From the NCBI GenBank assembly GCA_002104895.1, contig MCFG01000506.1, forward strand, positions 1 to 40,091: a stretch of 40,091 bases of DNA, written 5' to 3'. The notes under the pieces were generated by a model. The model was not told the DNA's origin. It worked only from the letters and a program-made list of their open reading frames with translations, and made no database searches. Source of the DNA: Anaeromyces robustus (taxonomy: Eukaryota; Neocallimastigomycota; Neocallimastigomycetes; Neocallimastigales; Neocallimastigaceae). The translations under genes were made by a program, and so were the position numbers. Shown here piece after piece: positions 20,913 to 31,084 of the stretch (its first letter is position 1; each line of letters opens with the position of its first letter).

Positions 20913-22046
20913 ATGGAATACAAAAAAACAAAAACAAATTTTCTTCTAGAACCAGGTACTGATTTCAAAACCTGGAGTGAAGAATTAACTCTTCTTCTTA
21001 TAGAACATAAAGTTTACTCATACATAGAAGAAGAAAGACTTAAGAAAATTCCTTCAAATAATATTAAGAAGGAAAACTTAAGTAAATATATTAAAGTAAG
21101 AGGTGACAAAAGCAAAGTTTACCACTCAAGTGTCACCGAAGAAATGATATTAAAAGATAATACTGCAAAAACTTTAATAAACAACAGTATTAACTATGAA
21201 AATAAGAAAAAATTAAATTTTATTACCAGCACAGCACATGAAATATACAAAACACTAAAAGATACTTATGCATATGCTGATAGTGAAAGGAAAGAAATTT
21301 TATTAAAAGAATTAGATGATTTAATTTTTGACAGTAAGAAATCATCTATATCAATGTTTATTTCTTCCATGAATAATATATTCAGCGAATTAGAAAATCT
21401 TGGAATAACAAAATCTGATAAAGAAAAATTCGACTATTTATTCAACGCAATCCCAAAACAATTAATATATATGTCGAATTTGCTCAGACACAAAAACGAC
21501 TGAAAGACTTGTTGTGAAACTGTGATAGAAGATCACCAACATACTAAATACCTTTTAATGAAAAGACAACAAAAATTTAACCAAAACAACAAAGGTATTA
21601 GTATGAATTCAGAAGCCAACAGTTCACAACAATATAATAAAAATAAAAAATTAATAAAATGTCAAATATGTAATAAATTTGGATACTATGCAAAGGTATG
21701 CAGATATAGAAATAATGATTATAGAAACAATAAAAATAACAGCAAAAACAATGAATATAAACATAAAAACAACTCCAAAGGAAACAATAATGGCCAGTCA
21801 AGTTTCTGCTGTGCAAAAGCAGATGACCCTGAGAAATATGTAAAGTTCGCCATAGATTATAACTCAGATAAAGAAACCACAAACCAAGCAAACTGTATGG
21901 AAAGAGTAAACAAAGGAAAGCTCCCGAGGCACTAGACACGAAGTAAAATACTACACTCAAAATGAAAAAGAATCTAAAACCAAAAAGTATTTAATATCAT
22001 GGACTTTAGATTCTGGTGCGTCATATCATATGACACACAATTTGAT
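20913..22046 (+). pseudogene. Copia Gag, CCHC-like region and protease start (broken)
   Basis: The N-terminal part (from MEYKKTKTNF, LLEPGTDFKTWSEELTLLL) has the architecture of copia Gag of the UBN2 type: the F-x-x-W block, a helical middle (TAHEIYKTLKDTYA, ERKEILLKELDDL), and SISMFISSMNNIFSELENLG near residues 140-165. A basic Asn/Lys-rich part with CQICNKFGYYAKVC follows near 21660-21705. Then comes the protease active-site motif WTLDSGASYHMTHN near 22000-22040. The family's Gag forms the particle and the protease matures it. The MULE derivative inserts 10 nt after 22046. The element is broken and treated as a fossil. Confidence 0.75.
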
Positions 22047-22055
22047 ATGCAGGAC

Positions 22056-22204
22056 GGATGTGGGGCATTTCGACATAATTTATGTATGATTGACATAAAT
22101 TTCTGTAATATAAATACATAATATGTAATACGCCACTTTTTCAACGTATATTTTTATTTATAGTAATTTCACCATTAAAAGAATAAAATAAAAATTAAAA
22201 AAAA

Positions 22205-22235
<31 letters not shown>

Positions 22236-23407
22236 ATTTTCTGTTAAGAATTATATTTTATTTTTATTAATTTCAATTCTTTAATTAGTTTTCCTTTCCA
22301 TTTTATTTTATTGAGATAAAAATATATAAAATCTATATTTTATTACTTAATATTTTAATAATATATACTATTATATATAATTTTTTTTTGATATTTATTT
22401 ATTTATTTATTGTTAAAAAATAAAATAAAATAAAATAAAATAAAATAAAATAAAATAAAATAAAATAAATAGTAATATAGAATAAGTTACAAGTACAAAT
22501 AAAATAAAATAAAATAAAATAAAATAAAATAAAATAAAATAAAATAAATAGTAATATAGAATAAGTTACAAGTACAAATAAAATAAAATATATTATATGA
22601 ATTTAAATATTCAAAAATCTAATATAAAATTTATATGATTGTTTAGTTAACTTTGAAGAAAAAATTTTGTTATAACAACATCTTTTTTTATTGATATTTC
22701 TATTTTTATTTAAATTAGAATTAATATAATTAATATATTTATTTAAATGAAATGTAAACTTCATATTTATAATTCAAAAATTTGAATTATAAATAATATA
22801 TTACAATATTTTTAAAAGAATATTATTTATTTTTAATTTACAATATCACTCTTATTACTTAATAATTTTATTAAAAATTATTATATCCTTATAGCTATTT
22901 TAATTATATATATATAATAAAAATAGCTATAGAGATGATTATAAAAAATATTTAAATTATATTGAAGTCAATTTTAATTTATACTATTTATTTATCTTTC
23001 AATAAATCAACTTCAAAGCTAAAATTTTAATTATAAATAATAATAATCAAGCAAAGTGAAATTTTTAGTATTTATAATAATATTATTGTTTATTTAAAAT
23101 ACGAGAAATAATTTTAATAAAAAAATGTATGGTATGATTATAATTTTTTTTATTACATATATATTTTTTTATTTTAATGTAATTTTTAAGTAACAATAAA
23201 CTGACTAATATACTAAAAAAAAGTATAAAATACAAAGGTTAAATTTAAATTTAAAAAGTCAAGTAAATTCTATATTTATTTATTTATTTATTTTTTTATT
23301 TATTTATTATTCATTTATATATTAACTTTATTTATTATTTTTATAAGCCACATTGTAATACATTAAAAAACCATCAAACATAGATTATGTCGAAATGCAA
23401 TACTCCC
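22056..23407. mobile_element. Non-autonomous MULE derivative, 9-bp TSD ATGCAGGAC
   Basis: ATGCAGGAC occurs directly on both sides (22047-22055 and 23408-23416). The ends are inverted: the left reads GGATGTGGGGCATTTCGACA and the right, reverse-complemented, reads GGGAGTATTGCATTTCGACA, and both continue TAATYTATG. The GRATGTGG-x-GCATTTCG start is shared with MULE 2. The interior is A/T simple sequence: AAAT runs near 22205, AAAATA-type pentamer arrays near 22430 and 22500 separated by a duplicated AGTAATATAGAATAAGTTAC segment, and a 30-nt ATAGCTATT-type inverted pair near 22890-22935. No transposase is encoded, so mobility would need a MULE transposase elsewhere. Confidence 0.85.
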
Positions 23408-23416
23408 ATGCAGGAC

Positions 23417-24026
23417 TTTTATGTGCGCTGGTCGCTTTTAATAGTATAATTATATTTTATTATTTATTTTATAAATTATTTAATTTTATTACCAGAAAAA
23501 TACCTCCGATCTAATAATTCCAAGACGAAAGATTATTAAATTGAAAAATTTAAAAATAATATAAAAATTAATAATTTTAAATAATTATTTAATATCTAAT
23601 ATATAAGAATATAAACTAATATATTATAGATTATATATAAGGAATATAGTAATAATATAAGAATTATTTAAAATAATAATATATTTAACTATATAATAAT
23701 ATATGAATTATTATGTATAGTAATATAGTTAGTTATATAATAATAATAAATTATTACTATATTTTGATTATACTTTAATATTCTCATGTATTATTAATAT
23801 TATAGTATATTAAAATACATATAATAAAATATATTATAATATATAAAAATAAAAGAATTATTTAATTTAATATAATAAAGAATAAATATTTAATATATAA
23901 TAAAAATATAAATAATAAATTATTTTAATAATTATTATTAAGAAAAGATATAAATTTAATATTTAATAATTATTATTAAATATACTAATATGTTACAACA
24001 CATATTAGTTTTATATCAAATTTAAA
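23417..24026. other. AT-rich insert-like stretch within copia
   Basis: About 600 bp of A/T-rich sequence separates the two protease pieces of the copia element and does not look coding. GTTACA at 23992-23997 just before the protease resumes could be an LTR end, but no matching start or TSD was found. Confidence 0.35.
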
Positions 24027-24174
24027 ATGCCTCAAGATATAAGAAAACATTATGAAGTTATCACTTTTGCTAATGGTGAAACAGTAACTTCAAAGTATAT
24101 AGGTACGTATATAGGATACATAAATGAATGTAAAATTGTTTTAAAAAATGCACTATATATTCCTACATTTAAAA
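24027..24174 (+). pseudogene. Copia protease, C-terminal part
   Basis: The frame reads HYEVITFANGETVTSKYIGTYIG...VLKNALYIPTFK, the usual copia pattern of FANG, then G-x-G, then the L-x-x-ALY-x-P block at the protease end. Gypsy G1 is inserted directly behind it (TSD TAAAA), and the sequence after G1 (31783-31814, reading SLMSIHQL) looks like the expected continuation. Confidence 0.7.
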
Positions 24175-24868
24175 TGTTAAGTTTCCAACTGGATTATTTT
24201 CTAATTTAAATAAGTCTACTAGGTCGAATGACTAATTATATAGTTTTTATAATTAAATAGTTTTTATAATTAAATAATATTTAAATAATAACTAAATTAA
24301 TTGTAATGCAAATAACACAATATTTATTTAATAATAATAATAACACTTTAAGATTAACTTTTTAATAGTAAATTTTATTTAAAAATAAGATATTGATAAT
24401 ATTAATATAACTATATAATTCAGGTGTTAATAACCTTACAAAGAACATTAAATATAACTTTATGTTATGTTCTTTTATACTTTGTAAGTTTGATAATAAT
24501 AATATAAAATATAATATAAAATATTAATACATTAATTTAATACATTAATTTAAAGTGATACGTTAACGTATAATATAATTAATAATTTGTAATATAATAA
24601 GTTATTAATATCGATATTAAATAGTAATAAAATTAATATATTATTCAATATAATTGAATATATATAAATAATATATATATTAAAATATATTATTAGATTA
24701 TTTAAATAATCTTAAATTATAATATTTAAAATAAAATATTATAATAATAATTATTATATATAATTATTATAAAAAATTATTAATAATTATTATAATAAAT
24801 AATAATATTATATATCAAAATAATTGAAATTATAAATTCTAATTTCAATTGCACTTGATGTCTTGACA
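24175..24868 (-). repeat. G1 3' LTR
   Basis: On the minus strand it starts TGTCAAGACATC and ends AAACTTAACA. TATAAAAG is at 24479-24472 and the presumed transcript start (GTAAGGTTATT) at 24439-24429. CTTACAAAG and CTTTGTAAG flank this promoter-start region as an inverted pair (24437 and 24480 areas). Confidence 0.92.
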
Positions 24869-24882
24869 ACGCCCTCTCCTAA
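24869..24882 (-). promoter_or_regulatory. G1 polypurine tract
   Basis: The minus strand reads AGGAGAGGGCGT immediately before the 3' LTR, the position where plus-strand DNA synthesis is primed in LTR elements. The old copy at 10523-10533 has the matching GAAGAGGGTGT. Confidence 0.8.
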
Positions 24883-25342
24883 AAAATCGGATTCCAGACG
24901 ATTGTCTAATAATAAATAATATATAAAATTGATATATATAATTTTTTGAAATTTTTTGAAATTTAGATTTCAAAATTTTTAAGTGTCAATTTAACAATCT
25001 TAGAAACTTTCGAGTGGCCATTTCGAAAATTTCAAAATTGTTATTTTGTGACCAAAATAAAATTTTAATATAAAAAATATATGTAAAAACAATGTTTATA
25101 ATATTTTTAAGAATTTTTGTGTTTTAAAATGTTGAAAATTGAAATTTTGAAATTTTTTGAAATTTCAATTTCGAAATTAAATTGTTAATTTTGTGAAATT
25201 TAAAAAATAAATTTTTTAATAATTGTTGTAGGATGTATAAAAATAAATTTTTAATTAAAAATAGTTAAAATTATTGAATTTAAAAATTTTTTGAAATATA
25301 CTATAAGTAAAAAATATAATAAAATAAAAATTTAATAAAAAT

Positions 25343-25344
<2 letters not shown>

Positions 25345-25400
<56 letters not shown>
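25345..25400 (+). repeat. 56-nt homopolymer T run (poly-A on the G1 sense strand)
   Basis: An uninterrupted run of 56 T begins 6 nt from the integrase stop codon. The old copy has only about nine A at this place (10043 onward), so the run is an expansion of a short native A tract, either slippage or assembly error. Confidence 0.9.
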
Positions 25401-25403
<3 letters not shown>

Positions 25404-25406
25404 TTT

Positions 25407-26888
25407 TTAATTATAACTGATACTAGTATATGTTCTTCCATTTTTTAAATATTCTAAATATATTCTTTGATTTCTTGGGTTATCTTCAACTTCACTAGAA
25501 GGAACCCAATTAGACGCAGTTCTATATTTATATCTTACTCTATATTCATAACATTTCTTCTTATAATTGGTTCTAAAATCAGATATTTCTATAATATCTT
25601 TAATTGATTCTTCGTGAGAATTTCTTTTAATAAATTCAGGAGGAGTTGGAATAAAAGGCTCTAACTGTGAAACATGGAAAATTGGATAATGTTTTGGAAA
25701 AGGGGACTTTCTAATATCTATTTTATAATTATTATTCTTTAAAACTTCAATTACTTTATAAGGTCCATATTTACAAGGAGCTAATTTTGAACTATCTTCT
25801 ATATTCAGAGAAGGTGGCGTCTGAATCCAAACTCTATTTCCAACTTCAAAGACAGGAGGTTCCATTCTTTTCTTATCTGCGTGTCTTTTATATAGTTCTT
25901 TAGATCTTAATAACACTTCTTTAATATGATTAAAGTTAACAATTAAGTCTTTAATAATTTTTCTATTTGTATCTATATCTGGAAGTAAATAATATTCATC
26001 CATAGAAGGGTGGAAGCCATAATTTATAAAGAAAGGTGTTTCTTTTGTTGATTCATTAACAGAGTTGTTATACGCAAACTCAGCGAGGTGTATCCAATCA
26101 ATCCAATCATCATGATAATAAGCTCTAGAATACGCTCTAAGATATTGTTCTATAAAAGAATTGGACCTTTCAACTTGTCCAACAGTTTCATGATGGTCGG
26201 TTGTAGCTATTTTAGTAGTTATACTTAAGAATTCCATAATATCTTGCCAAAGTGCACTTGTAAATTGTGATCCACGGTCTGTATAGATGTCACTTGGAAG
26301 GCCGTGTAGTTTAAAAATATTTTCTATGAACGCTTTTGCAGTTTGTTTTGCGTCTGGTATTTGCTTAAATGGAATAAGGTGGATCATTTTTGAAAACCTA
26401 TCAACAACCACCATTAACACTGTATATCCTTTAGAAGGAGGAAGGCCACATAGAAAGTCAATTTCTATAGACTTCCAAGGTCTCTCTGGAGTTTCTAAAG
26501 GTTGTAAGAAGCCATATTTTCTATGTCTATTGTGCTTATTTCTTGCACAACTTTCACAAGAATTTACAAATTTGGTAACGTCATCTTTAATTTTGGGCCA
26601 CCAGAAGTTACGTAGAATAAGTTCAAGTGTCCTCCTGATTCCAAGATGACCAGCGGCAGGCTTCTCGTGATATTTGGTTAAAATCTCCAAACGCATCTTT
26701 TCAGGAATATAAATTAAATTATTATATAAAATTAAATCATCTTTCATTACAAACTTATTCATTTTTCTAAAAGGTCTATAGTTATAATCATTTTTTGCAT
26801 TATTAGGGCTGAAGTAAAGTCTAATATCATCGGCGGTAGCATCTGTTTTAGTTTCTTCTTTGATTCTTTCTAAAAGGTCGCTTACCAC
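25407..26888 (-). CDS. G1 integrase with C-terminal chromodomain
   Basis: This 493-residue open frame inserts element cDNA into the genome. The HHCC zinc-binding domain is at about residues 70-118 (H74, H81, C111, C114). The catalytic core has D144 (EIDFLCG), D204 (YTDRGSQF) and E240 (GQVERSN), with 59 and 35 residues between them, the classic D,D35E spacing. The GPY/F-type module (LAPCKYGPYKVIEVL, FHVSQLEPF) is at about 365-410. A chromodomain-like end is at about 425-485 (IKDIIEIS, YEYRVRYKYR, NWVPSSEVED), as in chromoviruses where it directs insertion to marked chromatin. Upstream sequence continues in frame towards RNase H until the solo LTR insertion, so the ATG at 26888 is only the first one left in this part. 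Confidence 0.9.
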   Translation of the reverse strand: MVSDLLERIKEETKTDATADDIRLYFSPNNAKNDYNYRPFRKMNKFVMKDDLILYNNLIYIPEKMRLEILTKYHEKPAAGHLGIRRTLELILRNFWWPKIKDDVTKFVNSCESCARNKHNRHRKYGFLQPLETPERPWKSIEIDFLCGLPPSKGYTVLMVVVDRFSKMIHLIPFKQIPDAKQTAKAFIENIFKLHGLPSDIYTDRGSQFTSALWQDIMEFLSITTKIATTDHHETVGQVERSNSFIEQYLRAYSRAYYHDDWIDWIHLAEFAYNNSVNESTKETPFFINYGFHPSMDEYYLLPDIDTNRKIIKDLIVNFNHIKEVLLRSKELYKRHADKKRMEPPVFEVGNRVWIQTPPSLNIEDSSKLAPCKYGPYKVIEVLKNNNYKIDIRKSPFPKHYPIFHVSQLEPFIPTPPEFIKRNSHEESIKDIIEISDFRTNYKKKCYEYRVRYKYRTASNWVPSSEVEDNPRNQRIYLEYLKNGRTYTSISYN

Positions 26889-26963
26889 ACCAATATAACT
26901 TGGAACTTCTTTAACATTTTTTATATCTAAAATGTATTCTTCTTTCTCTTCTTTATTATCTTT

Positions 26964-27564
26964 TGTAACGAAACTCAGAATTAGTAAAATAGTAACAATG
27001 GTCTAGTGGTCAGACACTAGAATCATCAGGCCGAACCTCTCGGGTTCGACTCTCACTCTTTCCAATTTTGGAAAAATTTTATTTTAAAAATTTATTATCA
27101 AAATTTTCTACACTTTTCCTTGTTGTAGAAATTACTCGAATTTAATCGATAAAATCTTATCGATTAAATTCTAAAAGATTCTAGTTTTTCTTTTTATTTT
27201 AAATTTTATTTATCCGAGATTCATTTTAAATCAAAAAATCTAAGTTTCTAGAACTTTTAATACTTTTTACAAACGAAAACTATTTTTCCGTAAAAAGTAT
27301 AAATACGTGTAAAATTTCGACAAAAGAAATATTTTTTCTTCGCGTTTTTATTAACTAGTTAAATAAGTAATTCGAAATATTACACTAACTAATTAATAAA
27401 TTATTATATTTTAAATTTAATAAAAATTAATAAAACATTTTATTATAAAACATATTTTTAATTAACTGTGTCTTTTATCTTTCTTAGATCTTTCGTGTTG
27501 TCCATTATTTCGAGTTACTCAAGCTTGCGGGCCTGTTGCTAATAAACTCCACTCTATCATTACA
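26964..27564 (+). mobile_element. Solo LTR-C inside G1 pol, TSD TCTTT
   Basis: The unit starts TGTAACGAAACTCAG and ends ATCATTACA, with TCTTT on both sides (26959-26963 and 27565-27569). It is 601 bp. It holds the tRNA-like module 35 nt from its start, the TTTTTCCG-AAAAAGTATAAATACG promoter (about 27297) and the AATAAAAC signals near 27430. It lies opposite to G1. Because G1 itself is young, this insertion and the later LTR-LTR recombination are younger still. Confidence 0.9.
26990..27068 (+). promoter_or_regulatory. tRNA-like Pol III module in LTR-C (26964 copy)
   Basis: Box A TGGTCTAGTGGTCA (26999-27012), box B GGTTCGACTC (27043-27052), and a T4 run at about 27065. CTAGTG-GTCAGA-CACTAG makes a perfect 6-bp hairpin out of box A, whereas a canonical D-arm would be shorter. 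It is tRNA-like but not a full cloverleaf. Confidence 0.7.
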
Positions 27565-29924
27565 TCTTTTATATAATCAGGTCTACGAGAAAGGCTATCT
27601 GGCTTTCCATTCTTGTTTCCTTGGCGGTAGATTAATTCAAAGTCATACTCTTGGAAAAAGAGATGCCATCTATGTTGCCTTTGATTACCGATTTTTCCAC
27701 CTAAAGTATAAATTAAATTACGGTGGTCGGTATAAACTACAACTTTATGTTTTGCACCTAATAATAGGTGTCTCCATGTGGCAAAAGCATCTCTAATTGA
27801 AAGAAGTTCTTTATCTGTAATTGTATAATTCAACTCTGCATCATGTAAACTTCTTGAATAATATGCAACTGGATGTAATATTCCTTCACTATCTTTTTGT
27901 GATAAGATAGCTCCAATTGCAAAATTACTAGCATCACATTCAACAATAAATTGTTTGCTAGTATCTGGATGCATGAGTATTGGCGCAGAAGTCAACTTCT
28001 TTTTTAATTCTTGGAATGATTTTTCACATTTATCATTCCATTTAAATTTAACATTCTTTTTTGTTAAGTTATGTAAGGGTTTTGCAATATTTGCAAAACT
28101 TTTAACGAATCTTCTATAATAATTACAAAGACCAAGGAATCTTTGTACATCTTTAATACATTTTGGTTGTGGCCAATCTTGCACAGATTTTATTTTCTTT
28201 GGATCTGTAGCCACACCATCACCAGATAAGATATGTCCTAAAAACTCTACTTTAGGAAGATCAAATTCACACTTTTCTAATTTAGCATATAAATTATTTT
28301 TTAATAACGTTTCCAAAATAGTGTGAACTTGTTTATGATGTTCTTCCAAATTATTAGAATATATTAAGATATCGTCTAGATAAAGGATTACTGATTTCTC
28401 TAGGAATGGTCTTAAAATAGAATTAATAAATGATTGAAAAGTTGCAGGAGCATTTTTTAATCCAAAAGGCATTACTAAATATTCATAATGCCCATAATTT
28501 GTAATGAAGGCGGTTTTATATTCATCACCTTCTTTAATTCTAATTAGATTATACGCAGAACGTAAATCTAATTTTGTAAAATATTTGGCTCCTTTAACTT
28601 TATCAATAATATCAGTAATTAATGGAAGAGGGTAGGAATTTCTAATGGTCACCGCATTTAATTTTTTGTAATCCACACATAACCGAAGAGAACCATCTTT
28701 CTTCCTTTGGAAAAGCACAGGGTACCCAGCTGGAGATTCTGAAGGGCAAATGAATCCTTTCTTCAAATTTTCTTCTATATATTTCTTCAAAGCTTCATTT
28801 TCTTCTTCAGTTAATTTGTAAATTGGGCCATAGTGTAGAGAAGCGTCCTTCTCCAGCACTATTTTACAGTCAGTTAAGCGGTGTGGTGGTAGTTTATCAG
28901 CTTCTTTCTTGCTGAAAACAGTAGCTATATCTCGATATTGAATAGGAACTTTTTCAATATCGAAATCTTCCTCTTCTTCATCTTCTTCAAGATTTTCAGA
29001 AAAGAATGAAAGAACTAATAAATTATAATTATTCTTATTTTTCTTTTTCTTTTTATTATTTTTTAAATGATCTTTTAATGAAAGAACATTATATTTAACA
29101 ATTAATTTATTATTTGAATTATTTTTATTATTTGAAAAATTTTTATTATTATTAAAATTATTAAAATTTTTATTATTTGAATTAAATTTATTATATAAAT
29201 TATTATTATATTGCAATATATTATGATTATTATAAAATTTTTTATTATTATTTTTATTATTATAATTTGATGAATTCTTATTGGTTGAATTTTTATAAAA
29301 TTTTTTTGTAAAATTTTTTGTTAAATTTTTATTAATAAAATTTTTTTTCACTTTTTTATTATAAAAATAATTTTTTGAAATTTTTTGATTTAAAATACTT
29401 TTTGAAAAACTTTTGTTTTTATTTAAAAAATATGAATAATTTAAGTTAGAATATAAATAATTATTATTATAATTATAATGAATTTTGTATTTTTGCATAA
29501 ATTTATTTCCTATTAATAATTCAATAGGAATATTATCGGTTATTAAAAACTTTTCTTCAAAATAAACAAAATGAAAATTATTATTTAATTTTAATTTTAA
29601 TTGAAATTTTAAATTTATATATTGATTTATTGTTGTTGTAGCTCCAGAAATACCTTTAATTATAATTTTTTTTGATAAAGGTTTTGGAGTTACATTTAAT
29701 TTTTTGATAAGCTTATTGTTTATAAAATTACATAATGAACCACAGTCTAACATAGATTCACATGTAATTTTATTATTTTGGTTTTTGTTTACATCATTTT
29801 TATTTTTACTTTTTGTGGGAAAATATGTGGTAAAAATAAAAAATGATGTGGGTAATTTCCCGCTTGATATTACATCAAAATTTGGGAAATTATAATTGAT
29901 TATTTTTGAATTTTGGGACTCCAA
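27519..29924 (-). CDS. G1 Pol: protease, reverse transcriptase, RNase H
   Basis: This 801-residue frame follows gag closely, in another frame. The aspartic protease motif is MLDCGSLCNF with D60, and a GNKFM block is at 140. An Asn/Lys-rich linker spans about 150-310. RT runs from about 343 (KLPPHR, YGPIYKLT, DYKKLN) with catalytic D453 (KLDLRSAYN) and YLDD at 515-518. RNase H has D664 (ECDASNF), E706 (TDKELL) and D733 (YTDHRN), and ends with the SLSRRPDY block. The last dozen or so residues come from the inserted solo LTR-C and are not native. The enzymes copy the RNA inside the particle. The DCGS instead of DSG/DTG is shared by some elements, so it need not be inactivating. Confidence 0.9.
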   Translation of the reverse strand: MESQNSKIINYNFPNFDVISSGKLPTSFFIFTTYFPTKSKNKNDVNKNQNNKITCESMLDCGSLCNFINNKLIKKLNVTPKPLSKKIIIKGISGATTTINQYINLKFQLKLKLNNNFHFVYFEEKFLITDNIPIELLIGNKFMQKYKIHYNYNNNYLYSNLNYSYFLNKNKSFSKSILNQKISKNYFYNKKVKKNFINKNLTKNFTKKFYKNSTNKNSSNYNNKNNNKKFYNNHNILQYNNNLYNKFNSNNKNFNNFNNNKNFSNNKNNSNNKLIVKYNVLSLKDHLKNNKKKKKNKNNYNLLVLSFFSENLEEDEEEEDFDIEKVPIQYRDIATVFSKKEADKLPPHRLTDCKIVLEKDASLHYGPIYKLTEEENEALKKYIEENLKKGFICPSESPAGYPVLFQRKKDGSLRLCVDYKKLNAVTIRNSYPLPLITDIIDKVKGAKYFTKLDLRSAYNLIRIKEGDEYKTAFITNYGHYEYLVMPFGLKNAPATFQSFINSILRPFLEKSVILYLDDILIYSNNLEEHHKQVHTILETLLKNNLYAKLEKCEFDLPKVEFLGHILSGDGVATDPKKIKSVQDWPQPKCIKDVQRFLGLCNYYRRFVKSFANIAKPLHNLTKKNVKFKWNDKCEKSFQELKKKLTSAPILMHPDTSKQFIVECDASNFAIGAILSQKDSEGILHPVAYYSRSLHDAELNYTITDKELLSIRDAFATWRHLLLGAKHKVVVYTDHRNLIYTLGGKIGNQRQHRWHLFFQEYDFELIYRQGNKNGKPDSLSRRPDYIKDVMIEWSLLATGPQA

Positions 29925-29938
29925 AGGAAGTCCATAAC

Positions 29939-31051
29939 TTAGTTTTTTGTTTTATTTTGATTTTTATTGTTGTTATTATAATTATTATAATTATTTTTAT
30001 TATTATTATTATAATTATTATTATTATTATTATAATTATTATTATAATTATTGTTATAATTATTATTATTATTATTTCTATTATTAAAATTATAATTTGA
30101 ATTCTTCTTTTTTATATTTTTGCTACCACTACTATTTGATTTAATTCTACCTTTAATAGTAAGAGAATTTTCTAATAAAATACACTTAGTAAATATTGAT
30201 TCTAAGGTAGAAGGGAATTCTTCCATCTGCTCTATTTCTTCTTGATATCTAGGATGAAGTCCATTATAGAAGAACATAGCAAGAGCTTCTTCACTTAAAG
30301 AAAGACCACGAGAGTGAGATCTAAACTCCTCTATATAATCATTTATCTTTCCGTAAGTATGCTTTATTTTAGTTAATTGAATTTTTGCTAATTTTTTGCT
30401 AGCAACATCTGAGAAACTTTTTCTAATTTCCATAATTAATTCAGACATAGAAGATGGACCAGTAACGTTGTACTTAGCCAAGTACCAATTTCTCGCACCG
30501 TCTCTTAAGCGAGATTTTATAAAATTTATTTTTACTTCTTCTTGGACTGTATTATTAGGATATGTCCTGAAAGTATCTTCACACAACTGACAAAATAGAT
30601 CAGTGTCAGTTGATTTACCAGTAAAGAATCCAGGTTCTGGCACTTGATTCAAATAAGTGGTCATGGGGTTTCTCATAATAACATCGTTGTCAACATCACG
30701 TTGAGTAATGTTTGATCTTGTTTCGATGTTATTATTAGGTCTTGGTGTTTCGGCACGTTCGGTAGGAATATCTACAAACACATCAGGCTCTTGAGCAGGA
30801 GTTTGACTATTGATAAACGAACTAATTTTCCCTATTTCTTGTAAAATAACATCGTTGTTATTCTGGAGAGTAGCAATGTGACTTTCTAACTGAGTTTTAA
30901 AATTATAAAATTGATCTGCAGAAATATAACTTTCAGTTACAGTTTTAATTATATGTTCTGCAGTATTTTTTGCTTCTTCTCTTATTGTTAAGACATCTTG
31001 AACGGTAGCAAGATTACTAGTATTATCTTCACGAGCAGAAAACATTGTCAT
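29939..31051 (-). CDS. G1 Gag
   Basis: This 370-residue frame is the structural particle protein. Residues about 15-100 are helical and probably coiled coil (VQDVLTIREEAKNTAEHII, FKTQLESHIATL). The retrotransposon Gag capsid domain covers about 125-285, with the typical PGFFTGKSTDTDLF entry, RLRDGARNWYLAKYN, and LSEEALAMFFYNGLHPRYQEEI. The tail from about 300 is almost pure Asn with some Tyr and Lys, and no CCHC knuckle is seen. Absence of a knuckle is known in several Tf1/sushi-like Gags. The start ATG at 31051 lies 32 nt after the 5' LTR, right behind the primer site. Confidence 0.88.
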   Translation of the reverse strand: MTMFSAREDNTSNLATVQDVLTIREEAKNTAEHIIKTVTESYISADQFYNFKTQLESHIATLQNNNDVILQEIGKISSFINSQTPAQEPDVFVDIPTERAETPRPNNNIETRSNITQRDVDNDVIMRNPMTTYLNQVPEPGFFTGKSTDTDLFCQLCEDTFRTYPNNTVQEEVKINFIKSRLRDGARNWYLAKYNVTGPSSMSELIMEIRKSFSDVASKKLAKIQLTKIKHTYGKINDYIEEFRSHSRGLSLSEEALAMFFYNGLHPRYQEEIEQMEEFPSTLESIFTKCILLENSLTIKGRIKSNSSGSKNIKKKNSNYNFNNRNNNNNNYNNNYNNNYNNNNNNYNNNNKNNYNNYNNNNKNQNKTKN

Positions 31052-31073
31052 TCAAGGTAGTAACCAAACTAGG

Positions 31074-31084
31074 GTAAGGTTATT
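31074..31084 (-). promoter_or_regulatory. G1 primer site, complementary to its own transcript start
   Basis: Directly after the 5' LTR the minus strand reads AATAACCTTAC (its first A is the last LTR base). The LTR contains the exact complement GTAAGGTTATT (31348-31338), whose first base is 40 nt from the first T of TATAAAAG (31388-31381), where the transcript is expected to start. This is the layout used for self-priming in Tf1-type elements. No tRNA-type TGG site sits at the LTR border. Confidence 0.75.

Noticed and set aside
22200-22600. CRISPR or satellite array
   Set aside because: The repeats are short A/T microsatellites inside a MULE derivative, without unique spacers of regular length.
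24421-24490. Intrinsic terminator-like hairpin (CTTACAAAG...CTTTGTAAG)
   Set aside because: It sits across the TATA box and transcript start of the G1 LTR in a eukaryotic setting, so a bacterial-type terminator makes no sense here.
26990-27068. A genuine host tRNA gene, or a tRNA-derived SINE
   Set aside because: Box A and B are good, but acceptor, anticodon and T stems do not form a full cloverleaf. The surrounding unit has TG...CA ends, 5-bp TSDs and a TATA promoter, which fits a solo LTR better than a SINE.
29906-30100. Plus-strand frame of almost only Ile
   Set aside because: It is the antisense shadow of the Asn-rich tail of G1 Gag.
31061-31072. tRNA-type primer site TGGTTACTACC in G1
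   Set aside because: It lies about 17 nt from the LTR border, whereas the border itself carries the perfect self-complementary 11-mer. The border site is the better candidate.
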